A stretch of DNA of 64,000 bases from Pyronema omphalodes (GCA_024516155.1 JAJJXM010000005.1:992001-1056000), one strand, 5' to 3'; positions 35,408 to 50,575 are shown, counted from the first letter of the stretch. Notes: generated from the sequence alone by a model not told the origin. Numbers and translations are program-made.

Positions 35408-38335
35408 GGCGGGGGTTGAGGACGGTGGAACAGGCGGAGGACGAGGTGAGGTGGAGGGGGGTAGTAGTAGTTGCGGGTTCGAAGTTGGAGTTAAGGAGAC
35501 CGGAGCGAAAGCGAAATAACGAAGTGACTATTGAAATTGAGCTAGTTGAAAGCGGTGAGCGGCGGCAGCGGCTCTGATTTGAGCATTCCGTGTAGGGTCT
35601 GTGGGGAAGGGTAGGTGATGTGTGGTGAACGGACGAGTAAGAGCTGGGGATGATGATCGGGGTGGGTGGGATCGAGGATCGTAACGGATCGTTAAGGTTT
35701 TAGGTCGGGCCGTGAAGAACAGCTCTCGTCTAGGAGCGGCCAGATAAATGCAGCTGCAATGCTTGATGCGGTGCGGGATGAAACGGAAGTATTTGTGATT
35801 TGGGATGAAGTGAAGACTGGCTTGCTGTCGTCGCAGGTAAGATCGAGCTGAATTTCGGAGGGAAGTTGGAATAAGGAGCGATATTGGAAAAACGACACAA
35901 GAATCTCAAGTCCCCTCAGGTGACCGGAAGAGCGAAGGTTGCGGGTTGGAAAGGGAGGTGGAAAAGTTCCTTTGGGGGAGGGTGCGGGAGGGGAGAGGAG
36001 GGGAGAGGAGGGGAGGTTGTAGGCAAGGCACGATACGGTGTCGGGGTGCAAAGGTAGGAGAGGGATCACAACGAGATGGCACGGCGTGGGACAAGAAGTT
36101 TACAATCTGATGGAAAGATCGAGAACACAACACTACCAATGGACGAGCTGGGACCGATAAAAAGCTGTCATGAATGAAATCTCATCTGTTTCAAAATTCA
36201 TCCAGAAAATGATCACGTTTCCCCTGGACGAGCACACTTTGCCCCTTTTCCGCCAATTTCTGGATCTTCAGGGCATTTGGGGATGGTCAAAAGGCCAATA
36301 GGGATGAACGCGTGTAACCGCCAACCAAGCGAGCGTCCGAACTACACCAATCTGCCACAACAGGCAAATCAGGACGCCTCACCGAGGGGCGTAATCGATA
36401 AGCTTGTGGGAGAATAATTTTTATAATTTATTTTTGGATATTTTTAATGTGTTTCAAAATGTTTGTTTCCAGATAGTACAAGTTGTGTTCATGGCCTGAA
36501 CGGCTTCAGCTCGTCCATTTCAAGTCATGGCAACCGCTATCTCTGGCCAAGTATATAGTCTTGAACCTCCTCTCATCTCCACCAGTTACAGATTCACCCC
36601 TATCTCGACCGTCACTTACAACGGAAACCCTTTTCTACGAATATATATACGAATATAAATAATTTTCTCAACATCTCCATTTCTAGCATTTCTCTCAGGA
36701 TATCACGAAGCAGTGGATTTATGCATCGGCATCAACCTCCGTACCCGTACCCATCACACAATCTCCGACCGTTGCTCATTTTCCTTGTCACACCCCATAA
36801 TTAAAACCGCCATACAGCGAGCTGATCAACACATGGCAGCAGCGATTAGATGTGCACATATGTCGTGCGCGCTTGCATCAAGCAGGGATTGTGTCACAGC
36901 TATCTACAGAACACTTTTTTTTCTTAACTTTCAAGGAGAAAATATATATATCAGCAGTCTACGTATTAGATAGCGACGGTCTTTTGCGAAGGCGTTCTGA
37001 AAGCCGAAGGATCCGGAACAAAGTGGGAGGCATGCAGTTGTTGTGGCGTTTGATTTGTCGAAAACTTGAGCTTCACTAATAACCAGAAGTCACGCTTGTA
37101 AAATGCAATGGATACCAGCGGTATAGGCTGGGGGAAGAAAAAAAATCTGAAAAAATCTGTATCTCTATATAGCATCCACTTTGAGATCCAACTTCAGATG
37201 ACGTTCCTTTCCGCAGCTCGCTTGGTCCTGATCTGTGGTGGATCAGCACTTACATAGTGAAAAGTTAATATCCACCGCCGGTGAAAGCTTAGCACTCTGT
37301 ATCATATTCTCAACCATACAAACATAGAGGGATAGACACTTAATAATGTTACAACCAATGACCAGGAGCAGTCAATGATTATCTTTTACCGTAATTACGA
37401 TTGCACACTTGATTATTCGTAACTACAAGATGGAATATTATATTCTCCAACCCGAACCCAGATAAACCCAAAAAAATCCTCTCTAATAATGATTTCAAAC
37501 CATATCTCCTCCTCTACCGAATACAACTCCTGTAAAGCTTTGAACACAAAGTTCAAACCCACTCATAGGGCATCCCAGGGAGCCCAGGGAGCCCAGGGAG
37601 TCCAGGGCCCACTAACACCACGCTGATCCTCAGGGACCGGTCGATGGTCAACCAGAAAGAGTGGCAGGAGTCAAGACCAGTGGGGCATAGTTCCTGGTTC
37701 CTAGTTGAATTTATTAGGGTTAGCGCTGGACCCTTACTAGACTAGCAAAACTACCCTAAAGCCACGCGTAAATTAACAAACCACAAGCGCCACGTGCCCT
37801 GTCTTACCTATCGTATATATGTATATGCACCTTGGGGAAACTTCAGTATATGGAGAATTATGGATAGGAGTTTTGCGTGGCTTTTGTAATCCCAAGACAT
37901 AGAAGCTGCTGGTTATTGGCCGCGGAATGACAGCATGTTGTCAGCTTGGTTTATCGAGGAAATTGGAATTAGAATATCATAGCTAGCGTAAGCTTGTGTG
38001 CTTATGCATAAAGATGGGAAATACTGAGATAAATGGGATGGGTGGTTCCTGGGAAATGGAAATTTACTATATCTTGAATCTTGCAGCTTGCCATACATGC
38101 ATCCATGGCTCCCTGTGTAGGATTCTTGTTTATATTCTGTGTATATATATACGTCCTGGAGTAAATCACCCATAACACAAACATGCAACGCAAAGCGATT
38201 AAAATAAAATTAAATCCTCTTGATACACAGTTGTAATAGATTCATACACACTTGGGTGTCATTCATCATTCATTCTTCATTACCCCCCTTCCCCCTTCTA
38301 AGTCATAACCAACCGGGATGTTTATCAAAACCCAT
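35408..38335. other. Formin promoter/5' UTR and gene-free DNA
   Basis: From 35408 to about 36140 the DNA is G-rich on the plus strand (C/T-rich in the formin direction) with a GGGGAGAGGA repeat at about 35985-36015, as expected for a long fungal 5' UTR. The rest, to the 3' end of the transporter gene, holds only short frames. A GGGAGCCCA triplet repeat lies at 37577-37607. Confidence 0.55.
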
Positions 38336-40595
38336 CTAGACCCCCTCGACCTTCTCCTCCTCATGCTCCATAACATCGTTGGGTGTTTCTCTAGAATCCC
38401 TAGCCCCATCCGTGGAGTCATCTAGTCCAATTTCTCTATTGACCTTCTTCATTCTTTCTGCATCTTCTGCGCTGGAGTTGTCTTTAAAAACTATATCCAT
38501 CTACATAAAAGTTAGCTCAATTCAAAGCTCGGTCATCCACTCAACAAAGCAGAAGCGCAGTTGGGAATATAGAATAATAAAGATATTACATACCTCTTCT
38601 AAAGTTTTATTCTTAGTCTCCGGACAAAAGAAATAAACCCAAACCGCAGATAAAGCACAGAAAACAGCAAAGAATATATAAGTTCCATATTTTATATCCC
38701 GAATCATTGACGGTGTTGCTCTACCAACTATTATATGATCAGCACCAACACAATCCCTTGAACCTTTTCCCAAAAACAAACACAACATAACTTTCCCCAA
38801 TCAAGACCCACTGACCAATGAATAGACTGAAAACTTACTTATAAAATTACAAAACCAATTAGCCGAAGTCGAAATACTCATAGCCTTACTCCTAATCGAC
38901 AACGGCATGATCTCACTTGGTAATACCCAACCCACCGGACCCCAGGAGTATGCAAAATTCGCTATAAATATATAGATAAAAGCAACACCAGCCCATCCAG
39001 CTCCAGAATGTGAGGAAAAACTATCGGCGTATACTCCTAATATCGAGGCGACGATGATGTGGGATATACACATCCCCATAGCGCCGAGAAGGAGAATTTT
39101 ACGTCGGCCTAAAACGTCGAGGAAAAGAATCGCAGGAATGGTGAAGACGACGTTTATGACCCCGACCACACCGGTGGCGAGAAGTGAGGTGGTGGTTGGG
39201 TCTAGTCCTAGGCTGGACATGATTGTTGGAGCACTGTAATTTACGTCAGCTGCCCGATTGCTTCCTCTTCCCTCAGGAAGTAGAACGAGGAAAAAGATAA
39301 AACTTACTAATAAATAATAGCATTAACACCCGAAAACTGTTGAAAAAATTGCAAAATACAACCAACAGCAAGTCGTTTAAACAATCCCTTCTTCGTAAAC
39401 AAAGTCCCATACCCCGCCAACCCCAACCTCCACCCCGTCATTCCAGGGAACCTTTCCATCGCCGTTTCTCTATCAAACTGTACCATCGCTTTAATTTCTA
39501 ACCATTCCAATCTTACCGCTGGATCATTTTCTGGTCTTCGCCGGAGCTGGGAAACGACTTTTAAGGCTTCGGTTTCTCGGCCTTGCAACATTAACCACCG
39601 GGGTGAAAAGGGGAAGAATAACATCCCGATTCCCAGGATTAAGGCAGGTAGGATTTGGAGGGCTAGGGGGAAACGCCAGCTGATGGCGGATTGGCCGGTG
39701 CAGCCACCGGGAGGAACGTCGTGGTATGGGTTGAAGGTGTTGCCCGGGCCGGAATAGTTGACGGTTCCTCTGGCGTCACAGTGTACCCCGCCTGGAAGGA
39801 TATTAGAGGCTATGAAATATCAGGGAGGAGAAAAAAAAAATAATAGAAGCTCACCGATGAAATGGAATCCATAATCCAGCCTATAATATCATATCAATCG
39901 TATTATATCATTAACCATTCATACCATCAGATATAACCTCATGGTTCTTGGAAAAAAAAAAAGTCTTGACTTACCAAAACGCCACCAAAATTCCAATCGT
40001 AATAGCAAACTGCTGCAAACTCACTAAACTCCCTCTAATCTCCGCCGGTGCAATCTCACTCTGATACATTGGCACGACATGACTCAATGCACCAATCGCC
40101 ATCCCCGCAAAGAATCTCCCCGCGAAAATATATGCCTCAGATTGAGACCCAGCTTGTAGTGATGATCCAAAACAAAATAACACAACAGAAATCATCATTG
40201 AATACCGTCGAGAAAATTTCTGGGCTATGGGTCCGTTACAAAGTGCCCCGAACCATGCTCCAAGTTGGAGAACGGATACAATCCACCCCTTTGTGTCTTC
40301 GTTGGAATAGATACGCGGGAATTTGGATCCGAAGTTTTCGGTGGTTAGTAGGTTGGACATTACACCTTGGTCATAGCCGACTGAAGGGAGGAGGCTGGTT
40401 AGCTGGATAGATAGATAGATGGGGATAATGATTAGGAGAAGGGGATATACAGAGGAATCCACCGATACTGGCAAATACGGCAGTCCATAGGACATATTGA
40501 TTTTGGGTTAAGCCACGCAGTCCGCCTTTTTTCTCGGGGTGGAGAGATTCCATGCGGCCTTTACGATGGCTGGTGTCCGTGGTTGTGTCAACCAT
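38336..40595 (-). CDS. MFS sugar transporter (hexose/quinate-type, 12 TM), seven exons
   Basis: Exons (minus) 40595-40451, 40380-39975, 39880-39855, 39791-39308, 39233-38839, 38727-38594 and 38500-38336 join to 585 codons (584 aa), all in phase. Sugar porter signatures appear in order: GYDQGV after TM1, GRFFAGMAIGALSHVVPMY with SEIAPAEIRG, PFSPRWL, QQFSGVNAIIYYAP, GRR and PETKNKTLEE. A charged cytoplasmic tail ends in Glu-rich sequence. The proteins import hexoses, pentoses or quinate at the plasma membrane by proton symport; the substrate cannot be read from sequence alone. The third exon is only 26 bp. The gene starts 839 bp from the divergent Sld7-like gene and shares its intergenic region. 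Confidence 0.92.
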
Positions 40596-41433
40596 GTTTA
40601 GTGATTGTTAGTAAAAAAACAAATCGAATAATGGGGAATATTAATTATGAATTTTAGCTTCTAAAAGAAATAATGAAGATTTTAGTTCATAGGAGAGGGA
40701 GAGTCTTGGTCTGTGTATTTAAGCTTCTTTTAAAACCCTACCGCAAATTTGGGGAATTTGGGGAACTTGGGGAGGCGGAATCTAAAAAATCAGGACTGGC
40801 CACTGGTATCACCTCGTATATAATCCGAGATATCCGGACCACACTCTACCCGAAAATTGATTCAGATGATGACGACGGAGAATACTTCATACGGTTGCGG
40901 TGTTGAAGATCGGTCAGATATGTGGTTTATCCGATTAGGGAATGACGTCACGCGAGTGGTCTGATATGATGATGCTCTCGGATGTATATATCTGATAGAG
41001 CAGAGAAATAATAATGGCTAGGATATCATGTTAACTTTCATTCCCTATATTGTTCCAGTATAAATAACCTAGTAGTGTGAAAGTATGGTTTGTCGAGTGC
41101 GTCTTCTTTGTATGCTTGTCTCAATTCTGGTCTATCCAAGCAAGGAAAGTGAAAGGGCACGTGATAGTCGGGTTAGGGATTTCACTCAACGCGGTCTCAG
41201 TGTTGGAACTTCGCGTCCAGTACATGGCTTTTGCCTTAGCTTAGCGTATCCCCTCTTTCTAAGTACTAAGGAACGAAACACACGAATTTACGATTCGACC
41301 AACCACGAAACTTTACAACAAGACAAAGGTTCATGATACCATTTACAACCGAACGATAATTTATAATTACCACATACGAACTGTTCTATAACGCGCCAAT
41401 AATCCCCTGGTTGACGCGTCCACCACTCGCTCT
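40596..41433. promoter_or_regulatory. Divergent promoter between the sugar transporter and the Sld7-like gene
   Basis: Contains a GGGGAA(T/C)TTGGGGA repeat at about 40750-40776 near the transporter. ACGCG cores lie at 41189, 41391 and 41414; the last is a full ACGCGT 15 bp before the Sld7-like start. MBF-type control is possible but single sites of this kind occur by chance about once per 4-5 kb. Confidence 0.4.
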
Positions 41434-42887
41434 ATGGACATCTGGAAGGGCTCCTTCGAAGTTCCATATGTCGGAGGCAAAACCCGAAAGCTAGATGGTG
41501 TGTGGAATACAATTGATATCACAACTATGACGCCTACTTATAACTCTCCATTACAGACCTCTGTCTCTCCACCGACCTTCAGGCACCCGCTCCTTCACCT
41601 TCAATAGCGCACCATATCAAATCCTACCTTTCCAACAGCAGTTTCAGCTTTTTATCTTACCTACCGCCTTCCCGTGTTCCTTTTTTCCTCGCCGCTGGAC
41701 CATCATTAAATCTTACCACCTCCTCTCCAGAAACCAGCGACTTCTTCCGTCATCTCTTCTTGTCTGCGCTACCTAAACTCGATGCATCGGCCGCCGGGGA
41801 TACAGAGGAAACAATAGAGCAATCCCGTATTGCACTACTCCTCCGTGTAACCTCAACTGATGCGGTTGCGGAGGGTGAAAACAAAGGCGACTGGGGGATT
41901 ACAGAACTCTTAATCTATGGGGCAATAACCTACCCCGCGGCACCAGACGCGACACAAACACCTCCAAACTCTTCTGCATCACCCGCCATTGGTCCTACAC
42001 CAATTATCTCCGTCCGAGCACTCCCTCTTTCCTCTAGACATGGTTTCAAAACCTACATTCCAGTCAAGCGGGAACCGGGTCAAGATGAGGCTAGGTATAT
42101 TACGCCGAATCCTCAGGATATCTTGAACCCGGTGATCTCCAGATCGACAAAGAAGAGAAGAGCGGATGCGCTGGATAGAGCGGTGGATAAGAAATTGGTT
42201 AAGAAGCAGAGGATGGTTGATGCACGGATGGCACTGGGTAAGGATGCTGGTGTTAATACGGCGAATTTGATGCCGGAGGAGATGATGGATAGACAAGGAT
42301 CACCGGAACCTCTGGCGATGAAGAGGAGAATATCAATGGCTCAGACAGAGGAGGGGGGACTGAAGATTGAGCATAGAAGGACTTCTAGTGCGAGTATTAT
42401 GTCTACTGGCATTTCTACTTCGACTGCGGTTTCGAGACCGAATTCGAGGGGAAGACCGACGCTGGAACGAAAACCCACGATCATCAAGAAAGAACATTCC
42501 TTTTCGGAGGTTGCGGAAGCAGAGAGTAAAAATCGGGATTTGTTGAATAAGATTGTTTTGGAGGAGATGAAGCGGCTAGGAATGAAGGACTACCGCAGAG
42601 ATAGGGCAAAATCAGTTATGCCGACGGGAGAAGATATGTTAGAGGTTACAGTTGCTGGAGAGGAAAGAGAACAGTGGAAAAAGTGGGAAGAGGAAAGGGA
42701 AGAGTACAAAAACGTATTCCATCATACGGTCAAGGCAACTATATTTGCGCTCCGGCGTTACAAATTCTCGGAAATGCCGGTTGCTACTGAGCACATGCGG
42801 CGTGCTGTCAGTCAATTGTTGGATGTGTTTTTGGCCGTGGAAAAGAAGGATACTATCGACACTTTACCAGGGGAAATCGAAACTTAA
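41434..42887 (+). CDS. Sld7-like DNA replication initiation protein
   Basis: Exons 41434-41497 and 41557-42887 join to 465 codons (464 aa). The first exon encodes MDIWKGSFEVPYVGG. The middle is low-complexity and basic. The C-terminal third reads as the fungal Sld7 C-terminal domain: VISRSTKKRR, then NRDLLNKIVLEEMKRLGM, then EYKNVFHHTVKATIFALRRY. This order matches the family in Pezizomycotina as I know it. In budding yeast Sld7 binds Sld3 and supports CDK-dependent origin firing. The identification rests on motif order, with no search. The 59-bp intron is needed to link the start to the body. The gene lies head to head with the sugar transporter. Confidence 0.62.
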
Positions 42888-43182
42888 CGGTGTTAGAGGC
42901 TTTGATTGCGTATGTTGCATTTGATTTTGTAAGGTGTTCGGGGCGTTTTGCATACAAGGTCACGGTGTTTGCTCTTTATTTTGGGTTCCAGGTTTCTCCG
43001 GCGAAATGTCGTTAAGCAAAATATTCTTCTTGTGGTATTTCATGTAAATCAAGCGGTCATATAGTCTAGTATCTGTATATCCCAATGAAGATTAAGATTC
43101 GGGTTGATTTTCACTCGTAACCGCAGCATTCACAAAATTCAAGATTTTTCCATCAACTATCACTCGATATGGGTTAGGGTAA

Positions 43183-46046
<2,864 letters not shown>

Positions 46047-46195
46047 TTGAAACTTGTCAAGCGACAAGGCGGCAAGACGTTAAAACATTTGTATCATAGT
46101 GGCTGTTAGAGATCATCAATTGGGGTCCCTGACAGCATTTTTTGTATATTATCCCCCAAAAGCGTTTGAAGATTACTTTTGTATGTAGCATAAAC

Positions 46196-46948
46196 TTATT
46201 CTTTCTTCTGGTCAATCTCCATAGCACCTCCTGCTGCTGCTGCTGCCGCTGCCGCCGCCGCTGCTGCTGCTTTCTTTTCCTTCTCCCTTTGCCTCTGCTT
46301 CAGCTTCTTCTCCCTATTCTTCCTAATCTTCTCCTGCTTCTCCAACTCCGCCTTCTCCTCTTCAGTCAATCCCTTAAACTTATCTCTCCCCTCTTGTGCT
46401 TTCTTTCTCGCCTCCTCTTTAATCCTCTCCTTCTCCTTCTTTATCCTCAAATATATCCTCCTCTTCTTCCCGGGCTTTTTCTTCGCCGCCACTCTTTCCC
46501 CCTCAATATGAATAACCTTCCACTCACACCTCGCCGCCTCCGACGCCGGTAACCTCGACGCCATCCCCAAAATCTGTTCCCCAGTAACCAGTACCTCCTC
46601 CAAGGTCTTTTTCCTTCTCGCCATATCCTCACTACTCAAAACCCAATGCGACATCCCCCGTTTCTGGGATTTCGCAAAACTATCCCAAATATCTTCATCT
46701 GCCGGAGGTGGGGTAGGTTCTTTTAACGTAATCCTAGTTTTTGTTCCTGCGAATAGCTGGAAATCCATTTCTAGGTCGGTTTCGGCATCTTCATCTTCGG
46801 CATCGTGGGAAATGGTGGTGGCGGGGGTGGTGTATTCTAGGTCGAGTTTCAGAGGGGTGGTAAGGGAAGGTGAAGGAGATCTGGAAATTGAGGAGCGCAG
46901 AGAAGAGCGGGAGACTAGTTTGATCTGAGTTTCGAATGTTGAAGACAT
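46196..46948 (-). CDS. Basic, coiled-coil-rich protein of unknown function
   Basis: Single exon, 250 aa. I do not recognise the family securely. It may belong to the fungal DUF2011 group, on the basis of the FQLFAGTKTRITLKEPTPPP segment and the GEQILGMA segment. From about residue 160 on it is Lys/Glu/Arg-rich helical sequence followed by a 13-alanine run. The N-terminus is Ser-rich and acidic. The composition suggests a nuclear or nucleolar protein. It is convergent with LeuRS (149 bp between stops) and starts 263 bp from the divergent Mtq1-like gene. Confidence 0.6.
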   Translation of the reverse strand: MSSTFETQIKLVSRSSLRSSISRSPSPSLTTPLKLDLEYTTPATTISHDAEDEDAETDLEMDFQLFAGTKTRITLKEPTPPPADEDIWDSFAKSQKRGMSHWVLSSEDMARRKKTLEEVLVTGEQILGMASRLPASEAARCEWKVIHIEGERVAAKKKPGKKRRIYLRIKKEKERIKEEARKKAQEGRDKFKGLTEEEKAELEKQEKIRKNREKKLKQRQREKEKKAAAAAAAAAAAAAGGAMEIDQKKE

Positions 46949-47211
46949 TTTTTAGGCGGGGTGCTGACGGTCAGCGGGACCTTTGGGAATTGACTCGTAG
47001 TTTCCGGTGGTGGTGGTGTCGCGTTGGAAGCGAAAGATGCGATAAGACGCGGTAAGGATGCGAGCCAATTTTTTAGCTCCCGTATGTACAAGCAGCATTT
47101 TCACCCCGCGACGACGCTGCGGCTACGCTGCGATAAAAAAATGACGTCTAGGTTCTTGTCTTCGTCTTCGTCTTGGTCCGTATCCGTATCCGTCAACCAC
47201 ACCATACCATC

Positions 47212-48120
47212 ATGCCGCGACTTCCTACCACGCTCCTTCGTCAGGCTTCAAAGATCTCCCCGTATCTTCCTACGCTTCTGAAAGTTTGCCGTACCTTAGA
47301 CTCTGCGAAAATCGAACTTAAATGGCTCCAAGAACACGCCAAAACTCCCGATGAGCTACAAAGCTTCGTTTATCGACGAGGAGAACTCAATGAACCTTTA
47401 CAATATATCCTCGGAACGCAACCATTTGGAGCAACGGAGATATTATGTGAAAGAGGGGTTTTAATCCCAAGAGCTGAGACGGAGGAATATGCGCTACATC
47501 TTGCGGGATTACTGAAACCCGGAATGAAAGTCGTGGATCTTTGTACTGGAACAGGATGTATCCCACTTTTACTCGCGGCGGAGAAACAGGTTTCGACTGT
47601 TGGAGTGGATATTTCACCTATTGCGCTTTCTTTGGCGATGAAGAATCTGGAACATAATAAGGAGGTATTACGAGGAAAGGCAGAGTTTTTGATGGGGGAT
47701 GTGTTAAGTGATATCGAGGAAACTGCATACTCGGTTCATGCATGTTTTGATGAGATGGAAGAGGGACATCAAACTGTGGATGTGGTGGTATCAAATCCTC
47801 CTTATATCTCCGCTGATGGATATAATAAAGATACTGCCAGAAGTGTTAGGTTATGGGAACCGAAATTGGCTCTGGAGGCGGATCATGATGGCGATCATTT
47901 TTATCCTAAGATTGCGGAGATTGCGGAAGCCCTTGGTGCGCAGGCTATTGTGGCGGAGGTGGGAGGTTGGGAACAGGCAAGAAGAGTGGAGGGTTATTGG
48001 AGACAGTTGGGTTGGTCGGGGACGAATGTTTGGGAGGATTTTGCGAAGAAGGGAAGAACGGTAGTGGGATGGGTTCAGGGGGGTGAATGGGTTAAAAATG
48101 GTCCGAATGAAGCACAATAG
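47212..48120 (+). CDS. HemK/Mtq1-type N5-glutamine methyltransferase (release factor modification)
   Basis: Single exon; I start at the ATG at 47212 (302 aa). The PrmC-type N-terminal helical domain includes EPLQYILGTQPFG and the ERGVLIPRAETEE block. The SAM-binding motif is DLCTGTGCIPLLLA (from about residue 109), followed by VGVDIS. The diagnostic NPPY is at about 195-198. These enzymes methylate the Gln of the GGQ motif in class I release factors. The Arg-containing N-terminus and the family type point to the mitochondrial enzyme (yeast Mtq1). It is divergent from the coiled-coil gene and convergent with the small TM-protein gene. Confidence 0.9.
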   Translation: MPRLPTTLLRQASKISPYLPTLLKVCRTLDSAKIELKWLQEHAKTPDELQSFVYRRGELNEPLQYILGTQPFGATEILCERGVLIPRAETEEYALHLAGLLKPGMKVVDLCTGTGCIPLLLAAEKQVSTVGVDISPIALSLAMKNLEHNKEVLRGKAEFLMGDVLSDIEETAYSVHACFDEMEEGHQTVDVVVSNPPYISADGYNKDTARSVRLWEPKLALEADHDGDHFYPKIAEIAEALGAQAIVAEVGGWEQARRVEGYWRQLGWSGTNVWEDFAKKGRTVVGWVQGGEWVKNGPNEAQ

Positions 48121-48271
48121 CTCAAGTAATCTATGGAAAATGTCATTTGTAAGATAATAAGATACACAAAAATCAATATCGCTAATATCGTAAAGCAAAA
48201 CAACGCTGAACAAAAGAATTCCAATAGTAGCTGGGTCTCTCAATCCCTTCTCGTACCCAATCGTTACTCAT

Positions 48272-48780
48272 CTATTGGAGCACCGTTTCTCGCTCCGTCA
48301 CAACTGCTGCTGCTGCCGCCGCCGGTCTTGGGGTACCCATTTCTGTCCCCTGCACCTCGTCGGTATACCTCGCCGGCCGTACTCTTCTATCCTCCTCCTG
48401 CTCATCATCACTGTCTCTGTAAACCCCAAATCCATCCTCCAAATCCCGGGTTAGTTGGCCATCCGCATATTCCTCCGGGTCATCATCATAGTCCTCGGAA
48501 GGTAAACGAATATGGCCCCTTCTACCGCGTCTATTCTGAAGATGCTGAGCAATAGTACCAGGGATATGTTGAAGTGGGATAAGCATATTGTTCCGGACGA
48601 GGATTGGGCGGACGGCGTAGCGGTAGGTGACCAATAGCGTCACCGACGCGAATACCGTAAGGAGGGTAGTCTATTATTCAAAAGTTGGTTAGCTAGCATC
48701 TCGAGAGTAGTTCGATAAGCTCTGGAAGCTTCAAGAGGCGCGCTGCTCACGGTAATAAAGTTGACCACTGTTGAAGGCAT
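48272..48780 (-). CDS. Small single-pass membrane protein of unknown function
   Basis: Exons (minus) 48780-48751 and 48670-48272 join to 143 codons (142 aa) across an 80-bp GTGAGC...ATAG intron. One hydrophobic helix lies at about residues 5-28 (FITTTLLTVFASVTLLVTY). A basic/hydrophobic linker and then an acidic tail rich in Asp/Glu follow, with a seven-residue run containing six Ala near the C-terminus. I do not recognise the family. The join is supported by phase, consensus splice sites and by completing the membrane helix. The intron shares a 16-bp sequence with the first intron of the cyclic phosphodiesterase gene. Confidence 0.6.
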
Positions 48781-49084
48781 TTTGGGTTTTGGTATGTTGT
48801 ATAGTGGTGAGAAAAAAGTATAGAGGTTACGGTTAGTTGGTCTGATCTTAAGGTACGGATGATGTGCTGCGTCTGCGCCGGGCTGATGCGTCTTTAGTTA
48901 TGCAGCCGGTGCTTGTGATGCAGCGCTTGGCAGTGTAACATGTCATAAAATACATGGATGATCACTCGCGTTGTGATTACTGAAATGTGAAATCACTCAA
49001 CATGATTCGCTTAGGTGTTAGAAAGACAGTCGATGCAATACAAAAGTGTCTCTCATTGTATATAATGGAATAATATGTACAAAT

Positions 49085-50575
49085 TTAGATAGGGATATCC
49101 GTCTTCAAGTAATCCAGAATCGGTCTGGCAGCCTCACTTTGCCAAAACGCACCCCCTGGAAACTCAAACTCATCCATGCTAGCTTCCTTCATCTGAACAC
49201 TGTAACCAGGCTCCATCGGGGTAATGTAATATCCATCCTTGATAACACTCGGGTAAATGAAATGTTCATGAAGATGGTCGACATACTCCAACAAACTCTT
49301 CTTTCCGGATACACAAACGTAGTCAATAGTTGACAAATGCTGAGTATACTCGGGCAGACCAACACCTCCGGAATGCGGTACAACCGGAACCCCAAACTTC
49401 TTCGCCAGTAACAAAACCGCCATAACCTCATTAACACCTCCTAATCTGCAAGCATCAATCTGACAAATTCCAATAGCACCCGACGAGAGTAGCTGTTTGA
49501 AAACGACCCTATTCTGGCACATTTCTCCAGTAGCAACCTCGATTCCATCCTCTTTCAAAGCCTCTCGAATAGCTTTATGTCCTAAGATATCATCCGGGGA
49601 TGTAGGCTCCTCAATAAACCATGGCTTAAACTTCGCAAGCTTTTTCATATTGTTAATAGCCTGAGGAACAGACCAGACCTGGTTCGCATCAACCATTAAT
49701 ACGTTACCATTATCGTAACCTAGAACTTCTCGTGCGATACTGAGACGGCGGATATCCTGCTCTAGGTTTCCGCCGACTTTGAGCTTAAAGTGCTTATAGC
49801 CTTGTGCTAGTGTCTCCTGTAACAATGCTTTCATCTTATCCTCTCCATACCCCAACCAACCTATTCCCCGAACAATCAGCATTCCAAAGCCATAAAAAAG
49901 AATCCAGACCACTCACCAGCACTAGTAGTATAAGCCGGAACCGCCATACTTTCCTCCGCCTCCCTCAACCTTTCCTCCTTCCCCCTTTTCATATCCCTCA
50001 ACATCTCCACCGCCTCCTCCCTCGTAATCGCATCCTCAAGATACCTCCAATCCACACACCCCACAAACTCCTCCTCCGTCATATCCGCCACCACCCTCCA
50101 AACCGGCTTCCCAACACTCTTAGCCCACAAATCCCAAACCGCATTCACCACCGCCCCAAGCGCAAGGTGTATAACCCCCTTCTCAGGTCCAATCCATCTC
50201 AACTGGGAATCAGAAACAAGATACCGCCAAGTCTTTCCCATGTCTTGGATAAGTTCCTGTAACGTCCGTCCGATGATTCTTGCTGCCAGGAACTCAATGG
50301 CTGAACATACTAAGGAGTTGCCCCGGCCGATGGTGAAGGTCATGCCGTGGCCTTGGATATTGGAGGAGGTGGATAGGATACAGAAGGCGCTCGAGTAGTC
50401 GCCGGATTCGTTCATGGCGTCGCTACCGTCTTTGGTTAGGGAGGTCTGTGAGGGGGTTAGAGATGTTGTGTGGGAATGGGGTTGGAGGGGGAGATACGGG
50501 GAAGCGGATATCACGAGAAATGGCGGAGGTGATGGTTATCACCTCTGAGGGGATATTGGAGGCGGTGGTGAGCAT
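49085..50575 (-). CDS. lgd1: L-galactonate dehydratase (enolase superfamily, LGD1-like)
   Basis: Exons (minus) 50575-50498, 50445-49917 and 49860-49085 join to 461 codons (460 aa). The barrel residues are visible: KxK in FKLKVGG, metal ligands in MVDANQVW, FIEEP and ATGEMCQNR, and the general base region VPHSGGVGLPEY. Blocks such as KTWRYLVSDSQLRWIGPEKG and VPAYTTSAGWLGYGEDKMK are typical of the fungal L-galactonate dehydratases and of L-fuconate dehydratase. The enzyme removes water from L-galactonate to give 3-deoxy-L-threo-hex-2-ulosonate in reductive D-galacturonate (pectin) catabolism. No other pathway gene is adjacent. Both introns (52 and 56 bp) are in phase. An upstream in-frame extension exists but looks like 5' UTR. 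Confidence 0.9.

Noticed and set aside
46142..46552. Leu/Cys-rich plus-strand frame
   Set aside because: Antisense to the Lys/Glu- and Ala-rich end of the 250-aa gene, so it is a compositional shadow.
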